Source of the DNA: Artocarpus heterophyllus
Taxonomy: Eukaryota > Streptophyta > Magnoliopsida > Rosales > Moraceae
Reading direction: 5' to 3'
NCBI GenBank assembly: GCA_025403435.1
Contig: CM046348.1
Coordinates: forward strand, 22,751,899-22,815,898
DNA length: 64,000 bases
The notes beneath the pieces were generated by a model, which saw only the letters and a list, made by a program, of their open reading frames with translations, was not told the origin of the DNA and did not search any database. Every line of letters starts with the position of its first letter. The stretch's first letter is position 1. Both the position numbers and the translations under genes were made by a program. Positions 23,541 through 35,242 of the stretch are shown here, one piece after another.

Positions 23541-24509
23541 ATGGCACCTAGACGTCGTTCGACAGCTGACGCCGAGTTCGGAAATGATGAGGGCCTGATG
23601 AGGTCTATGATGGCAGCTTTCCGGCAGATGGCAGCCAGGACTAGACCGGAAGACTCCAGTGTTGGTAGTCGGCATGCTTTCTTTAAGGAATTTCGGCGGG
23701 CGTCAATTCCGACTTTTGATGGCAATGGGGATCCGCAGTTAGCTGAATATTGGTTGGATTCAATCTTGAAGCATCTTGATACCCTTGGTGTGCCTGAGGA
23801 GTATCGTGTGGAGTTTGCGGCGTATAAGCTCGAGGGTGGCGCTAACACCTGGTGGAAACAAACTAAGCGTCTGGAGCGCGGTGGCGATATCGGTTGGGAC
23901 AAGTTTGAGGATCTGTTCTATGATCGGTATTTTCCGCAGGGGTATAGAGATCAGAAGGCAGCTGAGTTTTATAGACTGCAGCAGGGTGATCTTTCAGTTC
24001 GGGAGTATGAGGCAAAGTTTAGCGAGTTGGCTAGGTTTGCTCCATCAGCTGTGGCATCGGAGCGCGAGAAATGCATCAAGTTCCAGGAAGGACTCAAGGC
24101 TCCTATTCGGCGGCAGTTGGTTGCTCTACGGCTTAGGAGTTTCGGAGAGCTTGTGTCGTCGGCGATCTCCGTGGAGAATGATTACGTACAGTATTGTGAG
24201 GACCGAGCCAAGGCTTCAGGAGGACCGCAGAGGAGTGGCAGGAAGAGCACCAGTAGTCGTCCAGCTCCGGGGAAAGGCAAGCAAGGCGGTGCGACCAGTG
24301 GTAGCAGCAGTTCGTCTGGCAGCGGGCGCAGCAATCCCTACAGCTTCCATTGTCATTTCTGTCAGCAGCCCGGACACATCAAGAGGAATTGCCCGATCAG
24401 GAGTGCTCGTCTTGGATCGCAGACCGGGGAGGATGCCAGTCGTTCATCTCAGCCTCAGCCTCAGACCCTACCTCCGCCTCCGCAGTACCCGCAGTTGCAG
24501 TATCCGTAG
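23541..24509 (+). CDS. Gag of the Tekay-like element
   Basis: A 322-residue capsid precursor starting MAPRRRSTADAEFG, about 105 bp after the LTR. A retrotransposon gag core (IPTFDGNGDPQLAEYWL, FEDLFYDRYFPQGYRDQKA, LSVREYEAKFSELARF) spans roughly residues 50-210. A CCHC zinc knuckle (CHFCQQPGHIKRNC) lies near 270-283 and binds RNA. The frame ends at TAG 24507-24509 in a Pro/Gln-rich linker. The same frame stays open for 32 codons to the next ATG and on through pol, and this clade usually has one fused gag-pol frame. The stop is therefore probably a CAG-to-TAG mutation, though readthrough cannot be excluded. Confidence 0.92.
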   Translation: MAPRRRSTADAEFGNDEGLMRSMMAAFRQMAARTRPEDSSVGSRHAFFKEFRRASIPTFDGNGDPQLAEYWLDSILKHLDTLGVPEEYRVEFAAYKLEGGANTWWKQTKRLERGGDIGWDKFEDLFYDRYFPQGYRDQKAAEFYRLQQGDLSVREYEAKFSELARFAPSAVASEREKCIKFQEGLKAPIRRQLVALRLRSFGELVSSAISVENDYVQYCEDRAKASGGPQRSGRKSTSSRPAPGKGKQGGATSGSSSSSGSGRSNPYSFHCHFCQQPGHIKRNCPIRSARLGSQTGEDASRSSQPQPQTLPPPPQYPQLQYP

Positions 24510-24605
24510 TTTTCTCCTCAGCAATTCTCATATCCGGTACGGGGACAGCAGCCGCAGTATTTTCAGCGTAGTGTTCCTGAGTATAGAGCTCCTAGTACAG
24601 GTAGT

Positions 24606-27600
24606 GTGCAGTCGTCTCCATCTCAGCAGTATCGACCGAGTAATGCAGGACCCAGCAATGTCGGTAGAGGAAAAGGAAAGGCACCAGTGCAGGTTCATGC
24701 GATGGCATCTGGAGGGTCAGATTCTCAGACTGGTAACGCAGTTGTTGATGGTATGATCTTGGTTTCCAGATCTCTAGCACGCGTTCTATTTGATACCGGT
24801 GCATCTCATTCTCTCATTTCGAGTTCTTTTGTACATGCCTTGGGATTAGAGATAGAAGAGTTTAATGAACCCCTAGCTATAATTTCTCCCTTGGGGCGGG
24901 TGTGTGTAAATCATATGTGTAAATCTTGTAAAATAAAGATTGGGGATGAGATTTTGAAAAGTGATTTGATTATACTCCCCATGAGTTCCTATGATGTGAT
25001 TTTAGGGATGGACTGGTTGTCCAGGTATAGTGCAGTTGTGGACTGCCAACTTAGAAAAGTGACCCTAGTGTCTGATAGGGGGACGGTAATCACTTACCAG
25101 GGTGGTGGTGATTGGCTAATGAGTGAGCGTCTCATGAAGTCATGTCTAGGAGGGCGAAGGAATCTAGATTGTTTTGCTTTTCTTGCCAATCTAGATTGCG
25201 AGCCCTATGTTTCGAGTAGTAGTGTAGCGATTCCGGTGGTTGGTGAGTTCGAGGATGTCTTCCCCGACGAGTTATCAGGATTACCACCGCATCGGGAGAT
25301 TGAGTTTGGTATCGAGTTGTTTCCAGGGACATCACCGATTTCTATGGCACCTTATCGGATGGCGCCGGCAGAAATGAAGGAATTGAGGAAGCAACTTCAG
25401 GAGCTTGCTGATAAAGGATATATTCGAAATAGCACATCTCCGTGGGGAGCACCAGTTTTGTTCGCTAAGAAGCACGATGGGACTCTCAGGTTATGTGTGG
25501 ATTATCGGCAGCTGAATCGTGTTACGGTGAAGAACAAGTATCCTTTGCCTAGGATTGATGAGCTATTTGATCAGTTGGGAGGTTCGCGATACTTCTCGAA
25601 GATTGATTTGCGGTCAGGTTATCATCAGCTCAGAATCAAGGAAGAGGATATTCCCAAGACAGCTTTTAGGACTCGGTATGGGCACTTCGAGTTTCTGGTT
25701 ATGTCTTTCGGGTTGACGAATGCTCCAGCAGCTTTCATGGATCTGATGAACAGGATATTCAGGCCGTATCTGGATCAGTTTGTGATCGTGTTCATCGATG
25801 ATATTCTTGTGTATTCTAAGACATGGGAGGAGCATGAGCAGCATCTTCGGGTCGTGCTTCAGACTTTGCGGGAGCACCAGTTGTATGCTAAGAGGGAAAA
25901 GTGTGAGTTCTGGTTGACCGAGGTCAAATTTCTGGGTCATGTCATTTCGGAGCATGGTATTTCAGTGGATCCGTCCAAGATTGAAGCTATATTGGAGTGG
26001 GAACGACCAAGGAATGTAGCGGAGATTCGCAGCTTCTTAGGTCTTGCTGGATATTACAGGAAATTTGTAAAGGACTTTTCGAAGATTGCAGCTCCGTTGA
26101 CGAGATTGATCAGGAAAAACGTCAGGTTTGAGTGGGATGAAGACTGTGAGTCTGCTTTTCAGGAATTGAAGAACCGGTTGACTTCAGCTCCAGTATTAGT
26201 TATTCCTAGTAGTGACGAGCCATATGAGGTTTATGCTGATGCTTCAGGGCGCGGACTTGGATGCGTGTTGATGCAGCATGGACGTGTGGTTGCGTACGGA
26301 TCGAGACAGCTACGACCTCACGAGCGAAATTATCCTACTCACGATTTAGAGCTTGCAGCGGTGATCTACGCGCTGAAGATTTGGAGATGTTACTTATATG
26401 GAGCATCGTTTCAGGTCTTCTCCGATCATAAGAGTTTGAGGCATTTGTTCACTCAGAGGGATCTCAACTTGAGGCAGCGCAGATGGGTGGAGTACATGGA
26501 GGATTATGATTTCGCGTTGCAGTATCATCCCGGGAAAGCTAATGTGGTAGCGGACGCGCTTAGCAGAAAGTCTTCAGGGATTCTCGCTTGTTTGATTTTT
26601 GAGGACTGGAGCAGGGATGCGACAGTGAGTGAGTATCGGCTACAGTATCATGACGACGGTGATCGAGTTTTGTTGTATCATGTGGAAGCGACTCCAGCTC
26701 TTGTTCGGATGGTGAAGCAAGGTCAGTGGCAGGATCGACATTTGCAGGGGATTTGGTCGCGGATTCAGAACGGGGAGCAGTTCGAGGAATGGAGCGTGCA
26801 TGCAGATGGATCGTTGTACTTCCGGGAGCGTCTTGCAGTTCCAGTTATCGCCGAGGTAACGAAAGCCGTTCTAGATGAAGCTCATAGGTCTCAGTTCGCT
26901 ATTCATCCAGGGAGCACCAAGATGTATCGTGATTTGAAGAGGCACTATTGGTGGAGAGGCATGAAGAAAGATGTTCGCGAGTACGTGGCCAAGTGTTCGA
27001 CGTGTCTTCAGGTGAAAGCTGAGCATCAGAAGCCTGCAGGTCAGCTTCAGCCGCTTCCTATTCCAGGGTGGAAATGGGAGCATGTGACGATGGATTTTCT
27101 CACAGGTTTGCCGAGGACGGGGCAGCGGCATGATGCAGTTTGGGTTGTGGTCGACAGGTTGACGAAATCGGCGCATTTCATTCCGTTTAGGTCGACGTGT
27201 TCCAGGAAGACTCTCGGGGAGTTGTATATGCAAAACATTGTGAGGTTGCATGGAGTTCCTTTGTCCATCACCTCTGATCGAGACACCAGGTTTAATGCTA
27301 AGTACTGGAGGAGTTTTCAGGAGGCTTTGGGTACGGATTTGAACTTCAGTACGGCGTTTCATCCTCAGACTGATGGGCAGTCTGAGCGGGTTATTCAGGT
27401 TCTCGAGGATATGTTGCGTGCTTGTGCGTTGGACTTCGGCGGGAATTGGAAGCAATATTTGCATTTGGCGGAGTTCGCGTACAACAACAGTTATCAAGCG
27501 AGTATCGGTATGGCACCATTTGAGGCATTGTATGGGCGACCGTGTCGGTCACCTGTGTGTTGGGCCGAGCCGGAGGATAGAGTTATTCTTGGGCCAGATG

Positions 27601-28133
27601 AGATTCGTGTCAGCAATGAGAAAGTCGCGGTGATTCGGGATCGATTGAGAGCAGCTCAGAGTCGGCAGAAGAGCTACGCGGATAGGAGACGTAGACCCTT
27701 AGAGTTCGCGGTTGGAGATTTTGTTCTCTTGAGGGTGTCACCTCGTAAGGGAACTATGCGGTTCGGGGTGAGTGGGAAACTCGCGCCGAGGTATATTGGG
27801 CCGTTCGAGATCACTCAGCGTGTTGGTGTGGTCGCTTATCGGCTTGATCTTCCGCCCGAACTTTCTCATGTGCACGATGTGTTTCATGTGTCTATGCTTA
27901 GGAAGTGTCCACCTGGGCAGGATAAGGTAGTATCGTTTCGCGATGTGCAGGTTCAGGAGGATACGACGTACGAAGAAGTGCCGATTCAGATCATCGACCG
28001 GAAAGTGATTAGCTTGCGTCGTCGTGAGATATCGTTGGTAAAGGTCGTGTGGCAGCATCACGGGGTTGATGAAGCCACTTGGGAACTTGAGTCGGGTATG
28101 CGGGAATTGTATCCGCATTTGTTTTGTTTTTGA
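24606..28133 (+). CDS. Pol polyprotein (PR-RT-RNase H-IN-chromodomain) of the Tekay-like element
   Basis: 1,175 codons in the same frame as gag. Domains: aspartic protease with LFDTGASHS near residue 62; reverse transcriptase with the catalytic FIDDILVYS near 395; RNase H with [10 protein letters not shown] near 541; integrase with the HHCC finger (His-His, then CSTC) near 760-805 and the DDE core (MDFLTG near 828, ITSDRDTRF near 888, GQSERV near 924); and a C-terminal chromodomain from about 1120 ([11 protein letters not shown] ... [16 protein letters not shown]). All catalytic residues I can check are present. The true start depends on the upstream gag frame; the ATG at 24606 is only the first Met after the TAG. 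Chromodomains of this kind are thought to steer integration to heterochromatin. Confidence 0.94.
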   Translation: MQSSPSQQYRPSNAGPSNVGRGKGKAPVQVHAMASGGSDSQTGNAVVDGMILVSRSLARVLFDTGASHSLISSSFVHALGLEIEEFNEPLAIISPLGRVCVNHMCKSCKIKIGDEILKSDLIILPMSSYDVILGMDWLSRYSAVVDCQLRKVTLVSDRGTVITYQGGGDWLMSERLMKSCLGGRRNLDCFAFLANLDCEPYVSSSSVAIPVVGEFEDVFPDELSGLPPHREIEFGIELFPGTSPISMAPYRMAPAEMKELRKQLQELADKGYIRNSTSPWGAPVLFAKKHDGTLRLCVDYRQLNRVTVKNKYPLPRIDELFDQLGGSRYFSKIDLRSGYHQLRIKEEDIPKTAFRTRYGHFEFLVMSFGLTNAPAAFMDLMNRIFRPYLDQFVIVFIDDILVYSKTWEEHEQHLRVVLQTLREHQLYAKREKCEFWLTEVKFLGHVISEHGISVDPSKIEAILEWERPRNVAEIRSFLGLAGYYRKFVKDFSKIAAPLTRLIRKNVRFEWDEDCESAFQELKNRLTSAPVLVIPSSDEPYEVYADASGRGLGCVLMQHGRVVAYGSRQLRPHERNYPTHDLELAAVIYALKIWRCYLYGASFQVFSDHKSLRHLFTQRDLNLRQRRWVEYMEDYDFALQYHPGKANVVADALSRKSSGILACLIFEDWSRDATVSEYRLQYHDDGDRVLLYHVEATPALVRMVKQGQWQDRHLQGIWSRIQNGEQFEEWSVHADGSLYFRERLAVPVIAEVTKAVLDEAHRSQFAIHPGSTKMYRDLKRHYWWRGMKKDVREYVAKCSTCLQVKAEHQKPAGQLQPLPIPGWKWEHVTMDFLTGLPRTGQRHDAVWVVVDRLTKSAHFIPFRSTCSRKTLGELYMQNIVRLHGVPLSITSDRDTRFNAKYWRSFQEALGTDLNFSTAFHPQTDGQSERVIQVLEDMLRACALDFGGNWKQYLHLAEFAYNNSYQASIGMAPFEALYGRPCRSPVCWAEPEDRVILGPDEIRVSNEKVAVIRDRLRAAQSRQKSYADRRRRPLEFAVGDFVLLRVSPRKGTMRFGVSGKLAPRYIGPFEITQRVGVVAYRLDLPPELSHVHDVFHVSMLRKCPPGQDKVVSFRDVQVQEDTTYEEVPIQIIDRKVISLRRREISLVKVVWQHHGVDEATWELESGMRELYPHLFCF

Positions 28134-28168
28134 GATGAGTTGTAAATTTCGAGGACGAAATTTCTTTT

Positions 28169-28181
28169 AGGGGTGGAGAGC
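28169..28181 (+). promoter_or_regulatory. polypurine tract of the Tekay-like element
   Basis: AGGGGTGGAGAGC immediately precedes the 3' LTR, after the AATTTCGAGGACGAAATTTC block commonly seen at this place in such elements. Confidence 0.9.
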
Positions 28182-30339
28182 TGTAACGTCCCGAAATTTA
28201 TTTAACATTAATGTAATGTAAATGATGAATTAGTGTGCCATAATTAAAGTTTTAACTTTAATTAGATTATTTGGTTGGATTTTTAGTTTTTGGTTATTTT
28301 GTTAAATTGATGTGTTCAAAAGATTTCTTATTGATTTAAAATGATGTTTTGAGTTTTAAAACACAACAATTTGTAAAATGTTAAAAATACTCTGTTTTAC
28401 AAAACCGTGGGCGGCACATGGTTTTCGCACAGTAAAACCGCCCACCGATTTTCTCTATTTATTTCTCTCTTCTCTCTCTCTCCCTCTTCATTCTCACGGG
28501 CTCTCTCTCTCTCTTCCCTCTCTCTCACTCGGCAGCCCCTCTCTCTCTCTCAATCTCTCTCAAATTTTTGAACTCCATTTCGAATCCAAGCTTCGGAACA
28601 GCAAGGAGGAAGCTCGGGGACGTGATTCGGTGACCGAGAACGTGGATTGAAGCTTCGATTCGAGGTTAGATTCGAAATTTCTAAACTTTTTACAAAATTT
28701 TCAATTTTGTGTGTTTTTGAAATCTAAGTTTGTTTTAGCTTAGAAAACCGTGGATTTGTGTTAAATGAGCTTAGAACAACTAGAATCTAAACCTAGATTG
28801 AAGAAAAACGGATTGGATTCAAGATTTTCATTTTTCTCCTCTTTTTCTCATTTTCGGATTTTTGAAGATTTTGAGTTCAAATGTTGTTTAAATGATTCCA
28901 AACGTGTTTTAGAATGTTTTTCTATCAACTATAGTTGTTTTTCATGCCTGGGATTTGAGAAAAACAGGTTGGAATTCAGATTTGGATTTTGGGGATCGAG
29001 AAACCCGTGGCTGGGATTTCTGGATTTTCCCAGTTCGGCAGGCCGAAGTTCATGTTCGGCAGGCCGAAGTGATGATCGGCAGGCCGGTGTTCTTCCGATC
29101 GGCAGGCCGAATCTGGGAAATGTTCGGCAGGCCGAACCTTGCTTCCGGCAGGCCGAACTGTACAGTTCGGCAGGCCGAAGCAGGGAGTCCGGCAGGCCGA
29201 CCGAGGCATGGAAAATTTTGTGATTTTTACCCGATTTCATTGTTTTGAACCCTGATTTAAATCCCAACCTTATAGGATGATTTTAATGATACAAATGGCA
29301 CACTAGGACATCATGAAATGATTTAGTAACATAGAATGTCTCAAACTAGATATTGATTGACTTAGTTTGTATCTAGGACTGTTCGTGGTTCCGTGGAGCT
29401 AACGTATAGCGGACCGGGATTACGGTGTGGGGTACCGGCACGAGTACTGAGGTAGGACTTCTATCCTATTTCTTTGGTAGCCTGGTTTTGAAATGATTTG
29501 GCTTTGAAAAGGATTTCTATCCAAAATGTTTTCAATGGATGTTTGAAAATGGTTTTATCGGTTATATTTTTATATACCGTGACATGAAATGAATTTCATA
29601 ATGAATGTAATTGACAACACTCGGTAATTGGGTTTTGAATGATAATGATGATAACCACATGGGCATGATGCCATATCAGAGATCGGGTCGTGATCGACCT
29701 TGGGGGCAGGTCCCGAAACCCAGCTGGGCCACTACGGTGGTGATATCATGGTTTGCCTAGGTAAATGTAAACTGGTGTTTTGATTTGACGAGTAGACTGT
29801 TCTGTGTCAGAACGGTTCTACTCAATTTATTTATTTATTTATTCAAGTTTCTTCTTGCATAACTCCTGATAATGCTATGTTCCTTTGCATTAAGTTATTT
29901 TATAAAACTTAGTCCTACTGAGCCTTTCGCTCACGTTTTATCTGTTTTAAATCCCCCCCCTCTAGGTGGTTTCCCATTTAGGTTTGGAGAAGATTCTTCG
30001 GACCGAACTCAGGAGCAATAGGAGAGTTTGTTTACATTCGGTATTTGTTAAACAAGGCATGTAAGACTTAACTTTATTCGTACTTGGACTGTAATTGTAT
30101 TTGTGATGTTGTCAGATCCATGTGTGTGCACAAGTTGTGGGTTGTGGAACCCATATTCGCGGTTTTTATTCAATTATTGTTATTTGATTAATGATTTAAA
30201 TTCCTTTATAAAAATGTGGTGGAAAAATCTTCTTTATTTCTTGCTTAATTGGATTTTTAAACCCTTAATTTCAATTAAACTTTCCTTTAATTAACCTAAA
30301 TATTCCGCCACGTCACCTCCCGTACTCCGGGGCGTGACA
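28182..30339 (+). repeat. 3' LTR of the Tekay-like element
   Basis: 2,158 bp with the same ends as the 5' LTR. Nearly identical over the first 1,700 bp (one difference, 21632 versus 28538), but 14 differences fall in the last 460 bp. The inverted-repeat array is unchanged at 29034-29200. Confidence 0.95.
29034..29200. repeat. eight-copy CGGCAGGCCG inverted-repeat array in the 3' LTR
   Basis: Identical copy of the array at 22128-22294, offset by 6,906 bp. Confidence 0.95.
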
Positions 30340-30344
30340 TCATG

Positions 30345-33002
30345 AGACTCAATTAACCCATTGTTGATACCAACATTAATACCTGTTAGCTAGATTTCCT
30401 CACTATATAACCAAACGGGTAATCTAAAAGATTTAAAAACACCCAAAAAAATTCATTCACCCGCGCCTTCTTTTTTTTATTGCAACAACTTATTTTTTTA
30501 ACGGTGACAGATCAAAGTTAAAAATAAACTTTTAGCGACACATGATGTTGCCACTAAAAAGTATTTTTTTTTTATGTCTCTGGATCAATTAATTTAATTT
30601 CTTCATAGCTATTGATAAACAAAGATGCTAGAGTTATATATATAATTAATGAGTACTATTCCACCACCGCCACTCACTATATATAAACACTATATATATG
30701 GAGGACAGGCCATTACCAACCAACCACAAAACCCACTAATGTCTTTTACGACCTCCACTTCATGTTACTTTCACATTCCATAACCGGTTTATGTTGAACC
30801 AAAACGCATACAAATTTGTGAGCCAAAAGTTCAATCATATAGTGGAATGTTTTACGAAGAAGGAGCTAGTCATGATTATCATGACATTAGGGCAATATGT
30901 GGATGATGAAGATGATGATGACGAGGAATTGTGGGGCCAAGTCCAAAATTTTAAAGCCCGGTTATAAGCTAGTTTTCCACTATAAGTTTTCTTAGCTTAC
31001 ACAAAACGTGAGATCAAAATATTTGACATTCTTTCTGTTTTGCATTCCACCATGCTAGCAATTTGCCTTGCTTTTCTACTCATGTGACATTTCTTTTCTT
31101 TGTTGCAAACGTGGAATAAACGTACATTTTTTTTTTGTTCAGTATAATGGTTTTGATGATTATGGATGTCTGTGTCATTACGTACGTACGCGTACGTATG
31201 TGTTACAAAATAAATAAAAAATAATAAAAAACAATTATCAACTATATAGCCAAATCCTAGGGCGTTGCAAATCCTAATTTCATGGATAAATTTGTAAAAA
31301 ATTATGGTTAAAAGTACGAAAAACCCACAAGTTTCTAAAGATTTGGAAGGGCAAAAAGTGGGGATTTTTTTTTCCCTATGATAATGTAATGGCATCAAAC
31401 CCATTAGATAAGAAAGGCATCTTTTACTTTGTGTGGCAGTTGTCTAAAATATCACTCGAGTAAGAGGTTGAATACATATATACACACACATTAGCTCGGA
31501 TCTTTTTCAAACAATAATACACAAATGTACATATTACACATGTTATCAACATTTGGTTCTTTTTACCATTAAAATATTATTATTTTTTTTATCCTATGCA
31601 TGTCGTGGGGGCTGCAATTGGTCAACCCACTCACACCACCTTATTTATATTATTTCAATCCTCTTTTTAGGATTTTCTTTTTTCTTTTTTGGGCGTGTTT
31701 TTCCTTGGTTGTGGTTGTAGGGCTTCTCTAGAGTCAAACCCATCTCGATCCCAAAGAGAATGATCATATTCATTTCGTTGAGGGAGGCAAATTAGGTAAT
31801 TTTTCTCTTAATTAGCAAAGATAGATATTATTAAAAATCTCATTACGATGATTACAAATGCAGGTGTGTCGATATCTGCTGGTTTGTAAAAACCATATTT
31901 ACTTTTTATCATTATTATTTCTAATAAGTTATATTTCACTTTCATAATATGTCAAAAAATAATTTTTTTATGCATATTGTTTTTCTTTCTTATTAAGGTA
32001 AAAAGAAAAAAGAAAAGAAAAATGAGACATTGAATTGGTATGATAGAGTTAATGATCACCATTATTGATACTAAATTAGATTCCCTTTGTGGCGCTCATA
32101 TATTGATAGTTTTGCTAATGTGTCAATCTATTGATGTCAAACTGATGAGCTAGAAGCTATTGATAGTCAAAAGTCTTATTTCTTTCCTCCATCTAAAAAG
32201 TTTTATCTTCTCTACCCCCAAAGAAAAAAATTGCTATAGTTAGAATAACTGTTTTCTAGAAGCATGCCCTCACGAGAGAGGTAAGATATGCATGCTCTGT
32301 TTTTATACGCTACTTTCTTTCATTATATATCAGCTAAAAACGATTGAATTCAAGAAAACCACACAAAATTGTATATGTTTTGCAATTGCGGTTTGAACCA
32401 TTTTTGTGGTTTCAACTGCTATGTGTCATTTGGTGCTTAGATTCTAAACCATAGAGATAGTTTTAAATCATAGAGATGGTTCAAATTGACGTTTGATGAA
32501 ATAATAAAAGACGGTTTTTAACCATGAATACGGTTTTAAACTGGTCTAAACACCTAAAATTAAAACTTTGCCTCCTTCGATTAAGTTCAGGCAGTTTTGG
32601 ACAATTTTTATTATAAAACCATTTTTATTCTTGTTTTCTTTATAAACCACAGTTTTCTAAAAATTGGTTCTTGTTTTAAACATTTATATTCCAAATGTCA
32701 GTTCAAAACTAGCAATTAAACCATACAATTTAGAACCACTGTTTTAAATCATATAATTTAAAACTCACAATTTAAACTAAACAATTCTAAACTAAGCCAT
32801 TTCGAACCTTCACACTAAACAAGTATAGTGTTTTTTTCTCATAAAATTTAAATAAAAACTTGGTTCAAACCACAAAAAACAATTTAAACCGCTCTTCCAA
32901 ACAGACACTTAAGAAGTTAATAAAATAGGATAGATTCCTAAGTTTAGTTTGTTACATGTAAAATGTGAGATTTTCTTTTAGAAAGATTAATTGTTGCAAA
33001 TG
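30345..33002. other. intergenic DNA
   Basis: No gene recognised. It contains the palindrome TACGTACGCGTACGTA near 31184-31199. A stretch at about 32425-32920 is rich in AAACCA/TTTAAACC words, with TTTGG near its left and CCAAA near its right end, perhaps an old MITE-like element. Confidence 0.5.
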
Positions 33003-33030
33003 TGTTGCAACAAATTTTAAGACAGAAATA

Positions 33031-33252
33031 TAGTATAAGAAAATACATAGCATGAAAATCATATAGTATAAGGATAATACAATGTAAAGATTACACTAAT
33101 AAAGTTATACAGTATAAGAATTATACTAATAAAGTTAAGTAGTATAAAAATTATACTGCATAAAGTTAAGCAGTATGTAAATTATACTGCATAAAATAAT
33201 ACAGTTTAGAAATTAGACTGTATAAAGCTAAGCAGTATAGGAATTACACTGT
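33031..33252. repeat. 30-31 bp tandem array with a palindromic core in the family B LTR
   Basis: Units begin at about 33110, 33140, 33171, 33202 and 33233, plus more diverged units before. The core AGTATAAGAATTATACT has 7-bp inverted arms around GAA. Family B copy 1 has only a short, diverged equivalent near its start. Confidence 0.75.
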
Positions 33253-35242
33253 GTGGATGATGTGGAAGCTTGTGGACTATGAAACACAGTGTAGAAAAGA
33301 ATTAGCAGTTTGAGAAATATATCGTTAATAAAAAAAATACTTTCAATACAAATTTTGACTGTTAAAAAGTTGATATGGGACCCATCTTAATGCCACCTTT
33401 GGACAAAAAGCTGCCTCACCCACCCTAAGTGCACTAGATTTAGCCTCACAAAAGGAGCCAAATTGGTATCCATTACTTTTTCATGTAAAACATGAAAAAA
33501 AACAAAAAAACAAAAACAAAAACCCCATTGAATTCTCTCAAATATTTTTCAAAACCCCAACTTCTAGTCAAGCTTAGGAACAAGTTTTAATCGTTGGTGT
33601 TCAAGTTATTTTAGAGGTAAAAATCAAAATTTCTCCTATGGGTTTTTATGATTTTCGTGAGCTTTTAGGGTAGGTTTTGATGGGGTTTTTGTCATGATTT
33701 TGTCAAAAGAAGTAGAATTGGGATTTGCAAAGGAGGAGCTAAAGCATGAAAATCCCTAGGTAAAACCCTAATCCTTAGTTGTGAATTTATTTTTGCACAA
33801 GTGTTTGTAGTAATGATTATTGACTTTGATATGTAAGGTAGACATTATGGCATGATTAGTTATGTTCTATGATGATGATGAAAAGTTAGAAATTAAGGTT
33901 GTTGGTGTTAACAAGGAAAAGACTGTTAAACTTTGTTGAAAAATGAAGTTTGACTGATTTTCAAGGAATAACGATTTTGAGGGCCTTAGAAGCCAATTTA
34001 TTTTCTAAACAAAGCATAGAATCTGCCAAAACATTAAGGGTAACAATTTTTATGAATAAAGTTTGTAAAATTTTGAGAGGACTAAATTGTAAAAATTTGG
34101 AAGAACTAGCAAATGGTAGAAAACACCACTGTGAAGTTGGAATTTTAGGAAAATTAAAACATAAAAACCATAAAACGCATCGAAACTATTAAGCATCATG
34201 GACGGTTCGCCAAAATTCGACACGTTTATAAGTTATGAATTTTACGAGATTTTAAGCATAAAATTTTGTAAAACGAAAAATGTTATGAAATGATTTTAAT
34301 TAAGTGAAGGAGTTAAATCAGTTTTAATCATTGTGTAAAACTGAACGTTTTAGCAAAATATGGTTAATTTTGGTCTCGATGGCAAAAAGTCAAGATTTTT
34401 GTGTTTTGGTCCAAAATCGTAAAACTATATGAAACCATATTTCAATTAAAAAAAATATTGGTTCCTACATTCTTGTGGATAGTGAGTAACCACATGTTTC
34501 AAGTTTGAAAGGAATAAGAGTTTTTATCAAGTAAGAATGAGAGAAATACATTAAGGGCAAAAACATCAAGATTTTCGTATTACAGGTCAAAACTGTAAAG
34601 TTTTGATAAAATAGATTTAATGAAATAAAAACTGTTGTTTTGTTTTTTGTAATGTTATGAGAAGTAAATAAATGTAAGTTTTGGTTTAAAGCGGATTCTG
34701 AAAAGCTTTCTAAGATCCGTCAAGAGCAAAAAGGTCATTTTTCATAAAAAGGCCAAAACGGACCCCGAAACGATAGAATTAGGAATATGCCCCTAAGTGG
34801 GAATTTTTCCTATCACATAAGTAATAGAACAGTGAAGTAAAATGAGAATTTTAATAAAGTTATGAGACTCACGAAAAACCCGTTAAGGGTAAAATTGTCA
34901 TTTTTATGAAAAATCGCTAAAACCTAAGCCTTCCAAATTAACGAAACGCTCTTAAACAAGAAATGATCCATATCACGTTAAATAACAAAACCATCTAATA
35001 AGACAAAGAATTTGATCAATGAATGTTCAAATTAAGTAACGGAGTAATTAAACGATAAGAAATAAGGTTAAGTCAAAGAAATGAACAATAACATGTTATA
35101 AGTAGTCCTATAGTAGACCAATATGACTGGTTGCAGAGCTAGATGTTATGATGGACAGATGTGAAGATTGAGTATAGATACTACTACGATAGTTTTTTGC
35201 TAATTAAAGAAAAGGTTTTTTGTTATTTGAAGTAGTGTTTTA

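Larger units (their letters stand above)
21276..30339 (+). mobile_element. complete Tekay-like Ty3/gypsy chromovirus (9,064 bp)
   Basis: Two LTRs (21276-23435 and 28182-30339) flank a primer-binding site, one gag-pol frame and a polypurine tract. A perfect target duplication TCATG lies at 21271-21275 and 30340-30344. Domain order PR-RT-RNase H-IN-chromodomain and long LTRs fit the Tekay/Del clade. By eye the LTRs differ at about 15 sites, so insertion looks recent. Only the TAG at 24507-24509 breaks the polyprotein. Confidence 0.95.

Noticed and set aside
24592..24804. ORFs opposite to or out of frame with gag-pol (for example 23776-24756, 26871-27497, 27738-28118)
   Set aside because: Shadows of the gag-pol frame with no domain content.
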